A program made the position numbers and the translations under genes. Positions 17,541-27,478 of a DNA stretch of 64,000 nucleotides are shown here, in pieces. Origin of the DNA: Anthracocystis setariae (taxonomy: Eukaryota > Basidiomycota > Ustilaginomycetes > Ustilaginales > Ustilaginaceae); contig CAKMXJ010000010.1 in the NCBI GenBank assembly GCA_928724745.1, positions 682,001-746,000 of the forward strand. Direction: 5' to 3'. How positions within the stretch are numbered: position 1 is the first letter of the stretch; the number at the start of each line of letters is the position of its first letter. The notes below the pieces were generated by a model. The model saw only the letters and a program-made list of their open reading frames with translations. It was not told the origin of the DNA and did not search any database.

Positions 17541-20420
17541 CTACTTGATGATCGGTATCGGCAGCTCGCGCTTAGCAAGGTGTAGGGAATGGACGGCATT
17601 GGCGAAGCTTCGCTTGGAGATGTGTCCGGTTTGCGCAAGTGGCTGATTGATCAGACGCTTCGAAAAGTCGCTATCATCTGACGGCAGCTCCTTTTCGCCG
17701 TAGATCCCAAGCGCAACACCGGCATCTATGATACCGATGATGAGCAGTCCAGCTGCAATCGTAACAGCAGCGACCTTGGCATCGGTCTTCCACTGTCCAA
17801 CGCGCGAGTCCCACTCAGGATTGCCCATCGCTTGTGCGGCGCCTTCGACTTGCTCCTCCGTTAGCGGTGAGACACGACCAAGTCTTCGCTTGTTCAGACG
17901 TCCGTTTGGTGACAATGATCTGTTGATGAGATGGTTCTTCTGGCGCTGTTCATACTGTATCTCCCGTTTGATGGTGAGGCCGATGTCAGTCGCGGAAACG
18001 ATCACGGTTGTAGGGATGATGGCTACAGCTCCGAACAGAAGCGCCACGATGCCGACACTGCTTCCCAATTCTGCAAGGCGCTCTCGCAGCCTGGGACGGC
18101 GCAATATACATTGTGCTGCGGCTTCCACCTGTTCTTTGGTCAAGGGTACGATTGGAGCAGCTCGCTTGTAGAGTTGCCTGGTTTGCAGGTTTGGCTCTTC
18201 AAACCTGCGCTTTTCCCAGGGCTCGGAAAGCCTATGATGCAATTCGCTTCTTTGATTTTGGCTACTTTGCTGCTCGTGCTCCTTTGCACCTTCGACAAGT
18301 AGCCAGATGAGCCAAGTTACGACTCCAGCCATCATGCCGGTTGCACTTCCTGTCATGATCCTTTGCCAAATCCGGTTGCTCCTGGCAAATTCGAGCTGAT
18401 CCGCCTGTGCAGGAGGAATCTCAGGAACCGTCAGCTCAAACGTTGATGGTGACAACGGACGAACGGTGGGGCTGGAGCGTTTGTGTAAAGGCTCAAAGCC
18501 AACGGGGTAGGACTGGGTGCTCGCTTGATTGTGCCTGTTTCCGCGAAGCTGATCGTCGTCATCTTTATGTTGATGTTTCGCGAGCTCCCATGCACTGACA
18601 CCTGAGACGAGCCCGGCTGCTGCGATAGCCGTCAGTAGCAGCAGACTGGAACGAGAGCTTTGTGCAAGAGCTGGATCTTCGTGTGCAGCATCCATGATCT
18701 CCTGGCCCATCCTTGTACCGAACATTCTCTTGGACAATCGTCGAGAGTCGTGCAGTGAGAGGTGGCGTTTCTGCACCAAGGGTTCCTGCAAATCGAAAGG
18801 CTGCTTCAAGTCCCTCCTGTGCAGATCCGGCTGCTGAAGTTGACGATTCTTTTGCTTCTGCTTATTTACCCTAAAGATGGTGTAAGCAATAGCAAGAGGA
18901 GTCAAAAATGCAGCCCCAACGGCTAACTTTAGCAGAGCATCTCCCGAGCCGCCAGCTTCTAGAGTCTCGAGCGATTCCATGGCTGCATTCGACGACACTG
19001 GAGCCGACCGAGCGAACGGATCGATGGCCAAACCTGGGATAGCACCGCCCAGTGGCAAGGCTCGCTTCGAGAGAGGTTGCGGTTCGTCGCTGGAAGGATG
19101 ACGCTTGTCGAGCGCTGGTGCGTCCGTGGATGGACTCTGAGTGATAGGCTGGGACAGCTTGCGACTGATCACCGCAAATGGCTTTTCCTCGCGAGCTTGC
19201 TTCTTCTCATCGATCTTATGCTTGATGAAAGGGACCCCATAGACACCAGCAAAGATCGCGGCAGCACCAATCACCGAGCTAATGATCATGGGCTTGACGA
19301 TGCCCTTGCGAGATTCAACCGGGGGGATGTCGTCTTGGGACTGAGAAGCTACCTCAAGCGTCCTGGACGAATCAAGGGTCCTCGACGACTCAAGGGTCCT
19401 TGGCGGCTCAAGCGTTGCGGTGTGCTCAGTCTCGGCAGGGGCATGGGACAGAGCCTTTGGAGCGCTCTGATATGCTTCCCTCGCACCCATGAGTAGCCTC
19501 TCGATGATGTCGTCTCGGATCGCTCGCTTGGCACGAGGGTGAGGATTTGGCTTAAGCGAAGTCTGATCTCGACGTTGAAGGCTCGCACTTGGATACGAAG
19601 GAGTCCGATGAGCAGAGTCAGCGGCTGCGGTCTCCATTTCGGCCTCCTCCCGCGCATTTGACGCGGCAATCCCCTCGTTGATGGTCTGCATCTCGTCGTT
19701 ACTGTGCTTCATGTACGCGGCGATCAGCAGAGTCAAAGTGGCACTGACAGCGCCAGCTGCGATCGCCTTTGGATCTTTGTAGAGCGGAACCCTCTCTTTC
19801 TTGCCTTCGGCTGCCTCGACCTCATTCTTGACGCCACTACCAGCGTTTTGGACTTTGATGTTGGTGTGGAGAGGAGGTCGCTCGTAGAATCTGGGAGATA
19901 TGTTATCGCGATCGGCGTCGCTGGCGTAGCCAGCTTCGTCGCGGCCGAATTGGAAGCGCCTGAGCGGCCTCTGATGGATGATAGACTCGGAGGCATCTGG
20001 AGATTTGGCCTGAGGTCCCCTAGGTCCAGTCATGGCGGGATCTTGCTTTCCGACCAGACGAGTATTTTCTTCCCGGGCGGCGTCAATGGCAGACGAGCTG
20101 GAGCGACCGACACGAGATAGGAGTTTGGAGACTGATTCCGCCGCAGAAGCAAGCACTCGAACCCTCTATGGATCAATCAGAAGTCGCCATGAATATGGAG
20201 TCAGAGTACTAGACCTTCATGATAAATTCATACGAAGCAAGGAAGATCGCTGGAGATGACTTACACGTTTGACCTTTGGAGTTACAGAGCCAGCAGGTTC
20301 GGTCGATTTGAGAAAAGACTTTGTGCTGAGCTCGAGCTCAGTCTTTGCTTCGCGAAGTGGCTGACATGCCACGGCTGCGATCAGCATGTAGACAGCAATG
20401 AAGATGAGGAGGAACCGCAT
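17541..20420 (-). CDS. Secretory modular protein with repeated KR (Kex2-type) sites and about seven hydrophobic segments
   Basis: Two exons: 20265-20420 and 17541-20165, joined across a 99-nt intron (donor GTAAGT, branch CTGAC, acceptor TAG, phase 0). Product 926 residues. Exon 1 encodes a clear signal peptide (residues 1-19, ending AVAC) and a short linker ending in KR. The rest repeats one plan: a dibasic KR or RR site in an L/I-x-KR context, 30-60 polar residues, one hydrophobic stretch of about 20-25 residues (near 183, 345, 463, 560, 655, 755 and 850), then a charged tail leading to the next KR site. Two modules share a PLTxEQVExAAQ block. KR sites suggest Golgi Kex2 cleavage into several peptides, each carrying a membrane-spanning or amyloid-prone segment. 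The architecture recalls the Rep1 repellent precursor of Ustilago maydis, but I claim no homology. No enzymatic motif is visible. Confidence 0.75.
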
Positions 20421-21557
20421 AGCTGGAAAGTAGCCCGGATGGGGTGATGTCGATCCCTATCGACGCAGTCAGGGAATGTACCAGTTTAAAGCAGATCGGA
20501 AGTATGCTGAAATGCACATGATGAGCGCTCGGAGGATGGGAGTGTCTCATTTCAAGGTGAGTAAGGGGACGAGGCTGAAGGTGAAGCTGCGGTGCAACTG
20601 CGGAGCACAATAGTGGATCGAGTCTCTTTCTTTGTCGCTCGCTTATGCAAGCATGGTGGGTCATTGGCAATGATCATTCTGCGGGACGAATGATGTGGGC
20701 AGAGCGTGGCTTGATGTGAGCCGAACAGCAGCAAAAATCATGCCGACTTCATCTCGAGCTCACCTTTACTTCTCACGCTGCTTGTGAGCTCCAGCCTCAC
20801 TCAGTTGGCATACTGTAGCCCGTTTCATATGGGTAGCAGAGAGTCATGCAACATGATTTATGGGTCAATCTCCACCAAATTGGCGCCTCACATACAGTAC
20901 TTTACAGAATGACTTTGAAACGCACTTGGTTCGCTTGTGTCTTCATTTCCAAGGTTGCTCAAGATCATGTGAGCAGGTCAAGTTTCTTTGGTGCTCGATT
21001 CACACACTACTCACGGAGGGGCCACACGGATGAGAGCAGGTGCGTCTTGGGGTCCCACAAACAAGTGCAATTGTGTGGATTGGTATTGGAGCTCATGGTC
21101 AATCGAAAGCGAACCTGTGATGAAGTCGCCACCGCTTGCCTGTCTGTACTGCCTAAACCCGTGGCCATCAGAGTTGTGATGGTAGTGATGGGCGAATTTT
21201 AATCGTTTTGTCCATTCGGGCGAATTGTCGATCTCACAATTGGCACGAGAATAATCATAATCACCGAATCACCTGCAGCTGGCGTTTGGATGCACGGACG
21301 CAGTATTTCCTTGGTGGAATGCAATACTGTAAGAGTAGTGTTGGTCTTTAGCGTCTCACGGCTGTGACCGGTCAGCGGTTGTGATTGTGATTGTGATTGT
21401 GAGTGGAGAGGAGTGGAGTGGAGTGGAGGTCAACGATGGTGCACGCCGATCAGGGGCTGTGCAGTGATCATCTTGCAATCCACCACAAACTCCTTTCTCA
21501 CCCTTTCGCCCATCCCCCATCATCCAAATCCTCATCATCGCTTATCACCCCACAGCC
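20421..21557. other. Divergent intergenic region (KR-module protein / AIP1)
   Basis: About 1.1 kb without a supportable gene. Notable are TACAGTAC-type motifs near 20893, ATACTGTA near 21323, and a short tandem GATTGT/GGAGT array at about 21378-21427 just upstream of AIP1, probably in its 5' UTR or core promoter. Confidence 0.5.
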
Positions 21558-23378
21558 ATGTCAGCAACACTCGTCAATCTGCTTCCAGGCAATCCTGCCA
21601 CCACGCGAGCGCAGTCTACCAAGATCTCGACCGACCCCAAGGGCGAAAAGGTCGTTTACTGTCAGAACCGCACCGTCTTTATCCGATCCCTTACCGACGC
21701 CTCCAAGCCGGCTCTGGCTTACTCGCAGCACACGCAGCCAACGACGGTGGCCAGGATCTCGCCTACCGGCTACTACTGCGCGTCTGCAGACGCAGCAGGA
21801 AACGTGAGGGTGTGGGATCTAGTAGGAGACGAACAGATCATCAAAAGCCAAGTCAAGGTGATCGCAGGTAGGATCAATGATCTGTCTTGGGATGGCGAGT
21901 CGAAGCGGATCATCGCAGTTGGCGAGGGTCGCGAGCGATTTGGCCATGCATTCTCGTTCGATACCGGTTCCAGTGTCGGTGAAGTGACCGGTCACAGCAG
22001 GCAAATCAATGCCGTCGCCATCCGAAAGGAACGTCCCTTCCGCGCTGTCACTGCTGGTGACGACAACAATCTCGTCTTCTACCACGGCGCGCCGTACAAA
22101 TACAACAAGACCATCAACACCCACACCCGCTTTGTCCAGGATGTCGCCTATGCTCCCAATGGCGAGCACTTTGTTTCTGTCGGCTCCGACAGCAAGGTCT
22201 TCGTCTATGACGGCAAGACGGGCGATACGGTCGTCGAACTTTCCGCCAAGGCTTCGGGCGGACATACGGGAACCATCTTTGCTGTCGACTTTTCACCTGA
22301 CAGCAAGAAAATCGCCACCGCCGGCGCTGACGGCTTCGTCAAGGTCTGGGACATCGCCGGGGAGAAGGTGGAGGTCTCGCACGACTTGAACGGGCAAAGC
22401 AGCCAGAAGGTGGACGATCAGCAAGTCGGACTGACCTGGGCGGGGAGCAAGATCGTCTCGCTCAGCTTCTCGGGTGATCTGAACGTGATTGAGGAAGGCG
22501 CCAAGGTGACGAGGCTGCACGGCCCGTGCAAGGGGTTCGGCGTGCGTTCGCTCGACCTCGCTGAGGACGGCAAGACGCTGGTGGGTGGAAGCTACGATGG
22601 TCGTGTGCTGTCCTGGTCGGCAGACGGCGTGTGCAAGCCCGTCACGGGTGGTGAGCACTCGAGCGCAGTACTTGGCATTCACTCCACCCGAGATGGACCG
22701 TACGTCGTCTCGATGGACGACTCTGTGCGTAAAGTTTCCGCTGGTAAATACGCTGGATCGTCCGTCACCACCTCTAGCCAGCCCAAGGGCAGTGCTGCGT
22801 CGCAAAACGGCGTAGTGGTCATCGCCGGAGCCAACGGCATCGACATCATCCGCGACGGCTCTAAATCGCACCACGCCACCACCTACACCCCATCCTCGGC
22901 TACGATCTCGGCGGATGCATCGCACGTCGCCGTCGGCGCCGAAGATGGCAAGGTCCACCTGTACACGCTTTCGTCCAGCACGCTCACGGAGGCACACACG
23001 TTTAGCAACAATCGATCTGCGGTGACGGCGTTGGCGTTCAATGCGCAGCTTTCGCTGCTCGCGGCCGGCGAGTCGAGTGGCAAGATCCAGGTATACGAGC
23101 TGGCGGGTAAGACGCTCAAGATCGCGCACTGGGTATTCCACACAGCGAGGATCAACGATATCAAGTTCAGCCCGGATGGCACGCATGCGGTTTCGGCGAG
23201 CTTGGACACGCACGTCTATGTGTGGAGCGTCAACAAGCCGATGAAGAACATCGCGATCAAGAATGCTCATGCCAACGGCGTTCAGGGGGTGGTTTGGGTT
23301 GGCGATGATCAGGTGGCAAGTGCAGGTGCAGATGCAGCTGTCCGGTTGTGGAGGATTAAGAAACATGATGGTGCTTAG
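21558..23378 (+). CDS. AIP1: Actin-interacting protein 1 (WDR1), WD40 double propeller
   Basis: The product has 606 residues, the usual AIP1 length. It is made of two seven-bladed WD40 propellers: repeats run from about residue 20 to the C terminus, with canonical ends such as VRVWDL, VKVWDI, VYVWSV and VRLWRI. Diagnostic AIP1 segments include the N-terminal PGNPATTRAQSTKIS motif, HTQPTTVARISPTGYY, and EGRERFGHAFSFDTGSSVGEVTGHS. AIP1 works with cofilin to disassemble actin filaments, acting at cortical patches and cytokinetic structures. A single uninterrupted exon starts at the ATG at 21558, and the start codon context is CACAGCCATG. It is convergent with the ABC ATPase, with 144 nt between the stops. 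Confidence 0.95.
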   Translation: MSATLVNLLPGNPATTRAQSTKISTDPKGEKVVYCQNRTVFIRSLTDASKPALAYSQHTQPTTVARISPTGYYCASADAAGNVRVWDLVGDEQIIKSQVKVIAGRINDLSWDGESKRIIAVGEGRERFGHAFSFDTGSSVGEVTGHSRQINAVAIRKERPFRAVTAGDDNNLVFYHGAPYKYNKTINTHTRFVQDVAYAPNGEHFVSVGSDSKVFVYDGKTGDTVVELSAKASGGHTGTIFAVDFSPDSKKIATAGADGFVKVWDIAGEKVEVSHDLNGQSSQKVDDQQVGLTWAGSKIVSLSFSGDLNVIEEGAKVTRLHGPCKGFGVRSLDLAEDGKTLVGGSYDGRVLSWSADGVCKPVTGGEHSSAVLGIHSTRDGPYVVSMDDSVRKVSAGKYAGSSVTTSSQPKGSAASQNGVVVIAGANGIDIIRDGSKSHHATTYTPSSATISADASHVAVGAEDGKVHLYTLSSSTLTEAHTFSNNRSAVTALAFNAQLSLLAAGESSGKIQVYELAGKTLKIAHWVFHTARINDIKFSPDGTHAVSASLDTHVYVWSVNKPMKNIAIKNAHANGVQGVVWVGDDQVASAGADAAVRLWRIKKHDGA

Positions 23379-23522
23379 GAGGGTGGTGCCAATCGGCGTG
23401 CAATGTAGATTGTTAGAACGATGCAATGGTTGCGGTTGAGATTGTCGATGCGTGTGGGTTGGGTGAGTGCGAATGAGACAAGCGATTGTAATGTGGGGAA
23501 CAAGGGGAAGGGGGGAGGGTAT

Positions 23523-25427
23523 CTAGATTTGTTGGACCACTTTTCCGTCGCTTAATCTGAGGAGTGATCCAAAGGTGGTGGGCCATTCGGACTCGTAGTG
23601 ACTGACGAGGACGATGGCGGTTCTCTTTCTCTGGTCTAAATCTGCCAACACTTGCTCGTGTGTCGGTCCGATTGGGAACTGTTCCGGGTGGTCGATAAAC
23701 TGTGTCACCCTTTCAACCTGTCTCTTGTCCATTCCTTGGAACGGTTCATCGAGCACCAACAATTGCGGATTTGCCACCACGGCTCGGAGGAATAGCACTA
23801 CGGCTTGCGAGCCGTGGCTCAATTCGGTGAAACTTTTGTCGGAAATCGCACGCAAATTCGTCTCCCCCTCCCCCTCCCCCTCCCCCTGGCGGCTGCTCTG
23901 GCTCATTGCTGTGGTCTTTGAAGGTTTGATAAGGTCTGCGAAGAGCGCGAGGAGGGCGAAGACGCGTTGTTTTTGGGGTTGGGGGTAGGGGCGACGAGCG
24001 AAGACGTTTTCGAATCCGGTGGCGATGACTTGGCCGACGGTCAAGCCGCCTTTATCGAGCGACTTGCGCGGAAACGCGTTGAAGAGTTCCGGACTCAAAT
24101 GACCCATTCGACGGTTGAGGAGAAGTCGAGCATTGCTCGAATGATCGCGCGCGTGGGAGAAGAGCGACAGCGAAGATGCCGGCAACGAAAACGATTTCGG
24201 ATGATCACCAAGTAGCAGCGCTAACAACGTCGTCTTACCAGACCCATTATCGCCCGCCAAGATCAACCGCTTCCCTGGATGCAGATCCAAAGAAACTCGA
24301 TCGAGAACCCTCTTATCGCCATAAACGATCGAGACCGACTTGAGTGAGATGATGGCAGGCTCCGAGGTGTTGCCGATACCAATAGATGAGGCAGCATTGG
24401 ATCGGATGAGGCGCGGGCCAGTCAAGGTTAAGTGAGCTGCAGTGGTGGACAGGGACGAGTTGCGCGGGCCGATCGAGGTGATGGTGCCTTGGTCGTTGAT
24501 TCGGAGGATATGTGTGACGAGGTCGGGGATGGTGTCCTGTTCACGAAGCACTAGAACAAGTCGTGGTCTTCGACGCGCATGCAGCTCGCCAAATAACGAG
24601 TTCAACCTCTGCCTAGTCCCCACATCGATGCCGCTGAATGGTTCTTCCAACACCACCACTTGCGCACCGGTGATGAGACTGCTCAGGATCCTCGCTCTTC
24701 GGGTTTGACCGTTGGACAGTGCAATAACGGGGCGATGTAGCAACTCGTCATTGATCATCAACAACGGTGCGAGCTCCTTGATCACCTTGTCTGCCTTTTG
24801 AGCCTTTTCCAAGGCGAGGCGTGCTTGCGAATCAGATCTGTATTTGAACAAGCCGGTGACATCTTTATGTTGTGCGAAAGGATCTGGGACTAGCTTTTGA
24901 GCGGCTACGAGGCCGACGGGACAGTCGACAAGGTCCATCAATCGTTCATAGAGGGTGATGCGATCTTGGTCACGGATCGCACCGTAGCGCGCCGAGTAGT
25001 TGGTGAATTCGCCGGAAGGGTTTGACGAGCCCAGTTGGGTGGCGAACGAGACATGCTTGATCGCGTCTCTCGGGGAGGCTGAAGGAGGGAGGAATGGATG
25101 TACGGGGTCGTGATGAAGGTCGGATGTGGATTTGCGTGGGCGTAAGCGACCGAGGAGGATGTCGATGAGTTCGCGACGGAGAAGACCGCCAGCTTCCGAG
25201 GCGGGGGCAACGATCGCCCAGCATTCGTCCGCTCCTGCATCTTGAATGGTCCAAGTGAACGAGGGGCAAGATGGCATGGTACGCAGCGAAGCGTCTTCGA
25301 GTTTGAGTAGAGGGGGTCGAGTTGCAGCTGCTGATGAGTAGCCGAAGCGTGGTGCTCTTGTCATCGAGGCCAGAGAGCGTATAGAGCTACGAGCTCCTGC
25401 TCGAACGGTGCTGGTCAGTATCCTCAT
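23523..25427 (-). CDS. Mitochondrial-type tandem ABC ATPase (YDR061W / ModF-like)
   Basis: The product has 634 residues with no transmembrane segments. It has two ABC ATPase cassettes in tandem, like E. coli ModF/PhrA and yeast YDR061W. The first ~37 residues are Arg/Ser/Ala-rich without acids, a likely mitochondrial presequence. Cassette 1 lacks a canonical Walker A (the P-loop position reads IVAPASEAGG) but keeps a signature (ALSNGQTRRA, near 238) and Walker B (VVVLEEP). Cassette 2 has a full Walker A (GDNGSGKTT, near 392), a signature-like LSHGSQ (near 536), Walker B (LLVLDEP, near 557) and an H-loop (VLVSHYESEWP). A GE-repeat in cassette 2 (about residue 515) is encoded by a CCCCCT microsatellite at about 23868-23886. 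One functional ATP site with the other degenerate is plausible. Function unknown. Confidence 0.85.
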   Translation of the reverse strand: MRILTSTVRAGARSSIRSLASMTRAPRFGYSSAAATRPPLLKLEDASLRTMPSCPSFTWTIQDAGADECWAIVAPASEAGGLLRRELIDILLGRLRPRKSTSDLHHDPVHPFLPPSASPRDAIKHVSFATQLGSSNPSGEFTNYSARYGAIRDQDRITLYERLMDLVDCPVGLVAAQKLVPDPFAQHKDVTGLFKYRSDSQARLALEKAQKADKVIKELAPLLMINDELLHRPVIALSNGQTRRARILSSLITGAQVVVLEEPFSGIDVGTRQRLNSLFGELHARRRPRLVLVLREQDTIPDLVTHILRINDQGTITSIGPRNSSLSTTAAHLTLTGPRLIRSNAASSIGIGNTSEPAIISLKSVSIVYGDKRVLDRVSLDLHPGKRLILAGDNGSGKTTLLALLLGDHPKSFSLPASSLSLFSHARDHSSNARLLLNRRMGHLSPELFNAFPRKSLDKGGLTVGQVIATGFENVFARRPYPQPQKQRVFALLALFADLIKPSKTTAMSQSSRQGEGEGEGETNLRAISDKSFTELSHGSQAVVLFLRAVVANPQLLVLDEPFQGMDKRQVERVTQFIDHPEQFPIGPTHEQVLADLDQRKRTAIVLVSHYESEWPTTFGSLLRLSDGKVVQQI

Positions 25428-27478
25428 CGTCGCTATCTATGGTATGTCCACTGAGGTAGAGGTGCAGAACCCATCCATGCCTGATCGTTGCAAAGAGAGA
25501 TGAACGAGGCAGGAAGAAGTGTTCTCGGTTCGTGTTCGCCTCGGCAATGCAACACAGCACGCAGCAGCGGCAGCCGCCATCGGGAAGATGCCGAGTCACA
25601 TTTCGATGTGGAGATCCCCCACTTCGATGTGATGGTGCATCGGCAGCCCGATCGATACAACGACGAATCGGATCTTGGATCTTGAAATGGCATGTGTGGA
25701 AAAAGGTGGAGAGAAACAGCCTCTTGCTAGCCGAACCAACCGACTTGATTATAGGTTACCACCAGCGCTGGTTGTGCGGCTTCCGCTGCTATCGCCTTTT
25801 CCTCGCCTGGCCGCTTCTTCATTGGCGGGTGCCGCCGTATCAACAACGGCAGTTGCAGAGAAGGCATATGCAGCTTGGCGCATGGTCGTGCAGCTCAAAC
25901 CCTGTTACGCCGATGCGTAACCTCATCGCGAGAGACACTATCGCGCGAGCCCATTCCCATGCCTTGGGCATGTAGAACGCATGTGAAGTTATGCGCAGCT
26001 GGCCTGTATATAGACTCACATCGTCGATTCACTCGTTCTTGGCAATCCAATCCATCATCTTGTTATCGTATGCCACCGAGTGTGTGTACGTGTGACAAAC
26101 CCTGACCCGGGTTTCAAGTCAAGTCAAGACAAACAGTAGTGTACAGCACAGAACTATGTACTGTAGTAGAACCAAAAGGGTTTGCTCGGATCTTGCGGAC
26201 GTTTTCAGAGTCTTGGGGTGGTTCCGAGTCCCACTTGGTGTGCTATAGATGGCGTAACGGTTTCAAGACGCTGTCACCAATTTATTAACAGTTGACAGCA
26301 TCATGGCGAGAATGAGAACGAGAAGCTGTTTGGGCTCTAACTTGTCTGTCAATGGCTGAATTCTCAAAAATCGAAAGGAATTGTGATTGTCGGTGGGATT
26401 CAGGAACACATCGGTGCGTCGCTATGACGGAAGACGCTGCGTAGTGCAGGACCAGACTGATGTCAGCGAAAGGCGGAGTGGAAGGAGAAGAAAGTCGCAG
26501 CGGTCATTCTGTCTGCTGCATTTAGAGTGACTTCAGATACACTCTGTGTTTTTTGTTTGTTCAGTAATGAGACTCTGATGAGGCTAAGCGAAGTTTCAAA
26601 GTTGTTAAACGGGGCAAACCCGAGGAATACATATATTCATGCTCGCTCAGACGCACATCGTTCATCTCAAACATTCGAGCTCGGAACGCTTTATTCGCCT
26701 GTTCCGCTCGGCGGTGACAGAAAACTTGCTATCGTGCACAGATCTGTGCTTAGTAGCTCAACAGTCACCACTTCACAGTGTGATTGTGTCAACTCGGCTC
26801 GAGTCGAAAGGATGGATTCAACGTGTTGTCACCGTAACTGGAAGCATACGACGAGGAGGTGGACAAGCAGCAGTCCCATGCAAGAAGAAAGAAGCGACAG
26901 CGGCGACATCAGACTTGAATGGTTTCTGGCAGCCCTACTACTGTGAACCTGCAGAAGAAACGCAATCCAACGCAATGTATAATAAATGCAAATGCAGCAG
27001 AATGGTGAAAAGGTTACAAGTGGCTCCCTGCTTGAAACAACAGAGAGCGGACTGCAAAATTCGTTTTTTGGCTTTCACGGTGTTGCGTTGATGGCAGAGT
27101 CGCCAGAAATCCCAACCTGTGACTTCATCGGTCCCAGTTTATTTAGTAGAGTGTGTGAGTCCCTCGACACACATGTGGAGAAACTTGCGCCCGTGCAGCC
27201 GCTGAAATTGTGAATCTTTTGCTTGAGCCGCCTCGGCTAGATTGCTGCGCTGCACCGAATTTCAGCTTGAATGTGGAGACGAGTTGGCCCAAAGGCACCC
27301 AAGCTTGGAGGAGCCAACCATATCGATGGAGGTAACCCAGCTGTCAAAGCTGCCGTTCCGTTCAAGTTCAATCAAAAGCAAGCTTCAGGTCATCAGAGGC
27401 CCACCGCTTATAAGAACGCCACTTTGTCTCTCAACATCAACCAATATTTCATCAACTATCGGACCATCCATCGTCAAC
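25428..27478. other. Long divergent intergenic region (ABC ATPase / MBOAT)
   Basis: About 2 kb with no supportable gene. Short ORFs (for example 25675-25920, 26639-27091) have no domain and overlap one another. Palindromic TGTAC-type motifs occur at about 26133-26168 (GTGTACAGCAC and ATGTACTGTAGTA). A TATA-like box at 27409 serves the MBOAT gene. Confidence 0.5.
27409..27414 (+). promoter_or_regulatory. TATA-like box of the MBOAT gene
   Basis: TTATAAG, 65 nt upstream of the ATG at 27479. Confidence 0.45.

Noticed and set aside
17183..17548. 121-residue plus-strand ORF before the KR-module gene
   Set aside because: Starts with GTG, has no recognisable domain, and its end overlaps the stop of the opposite gene; not enough support.
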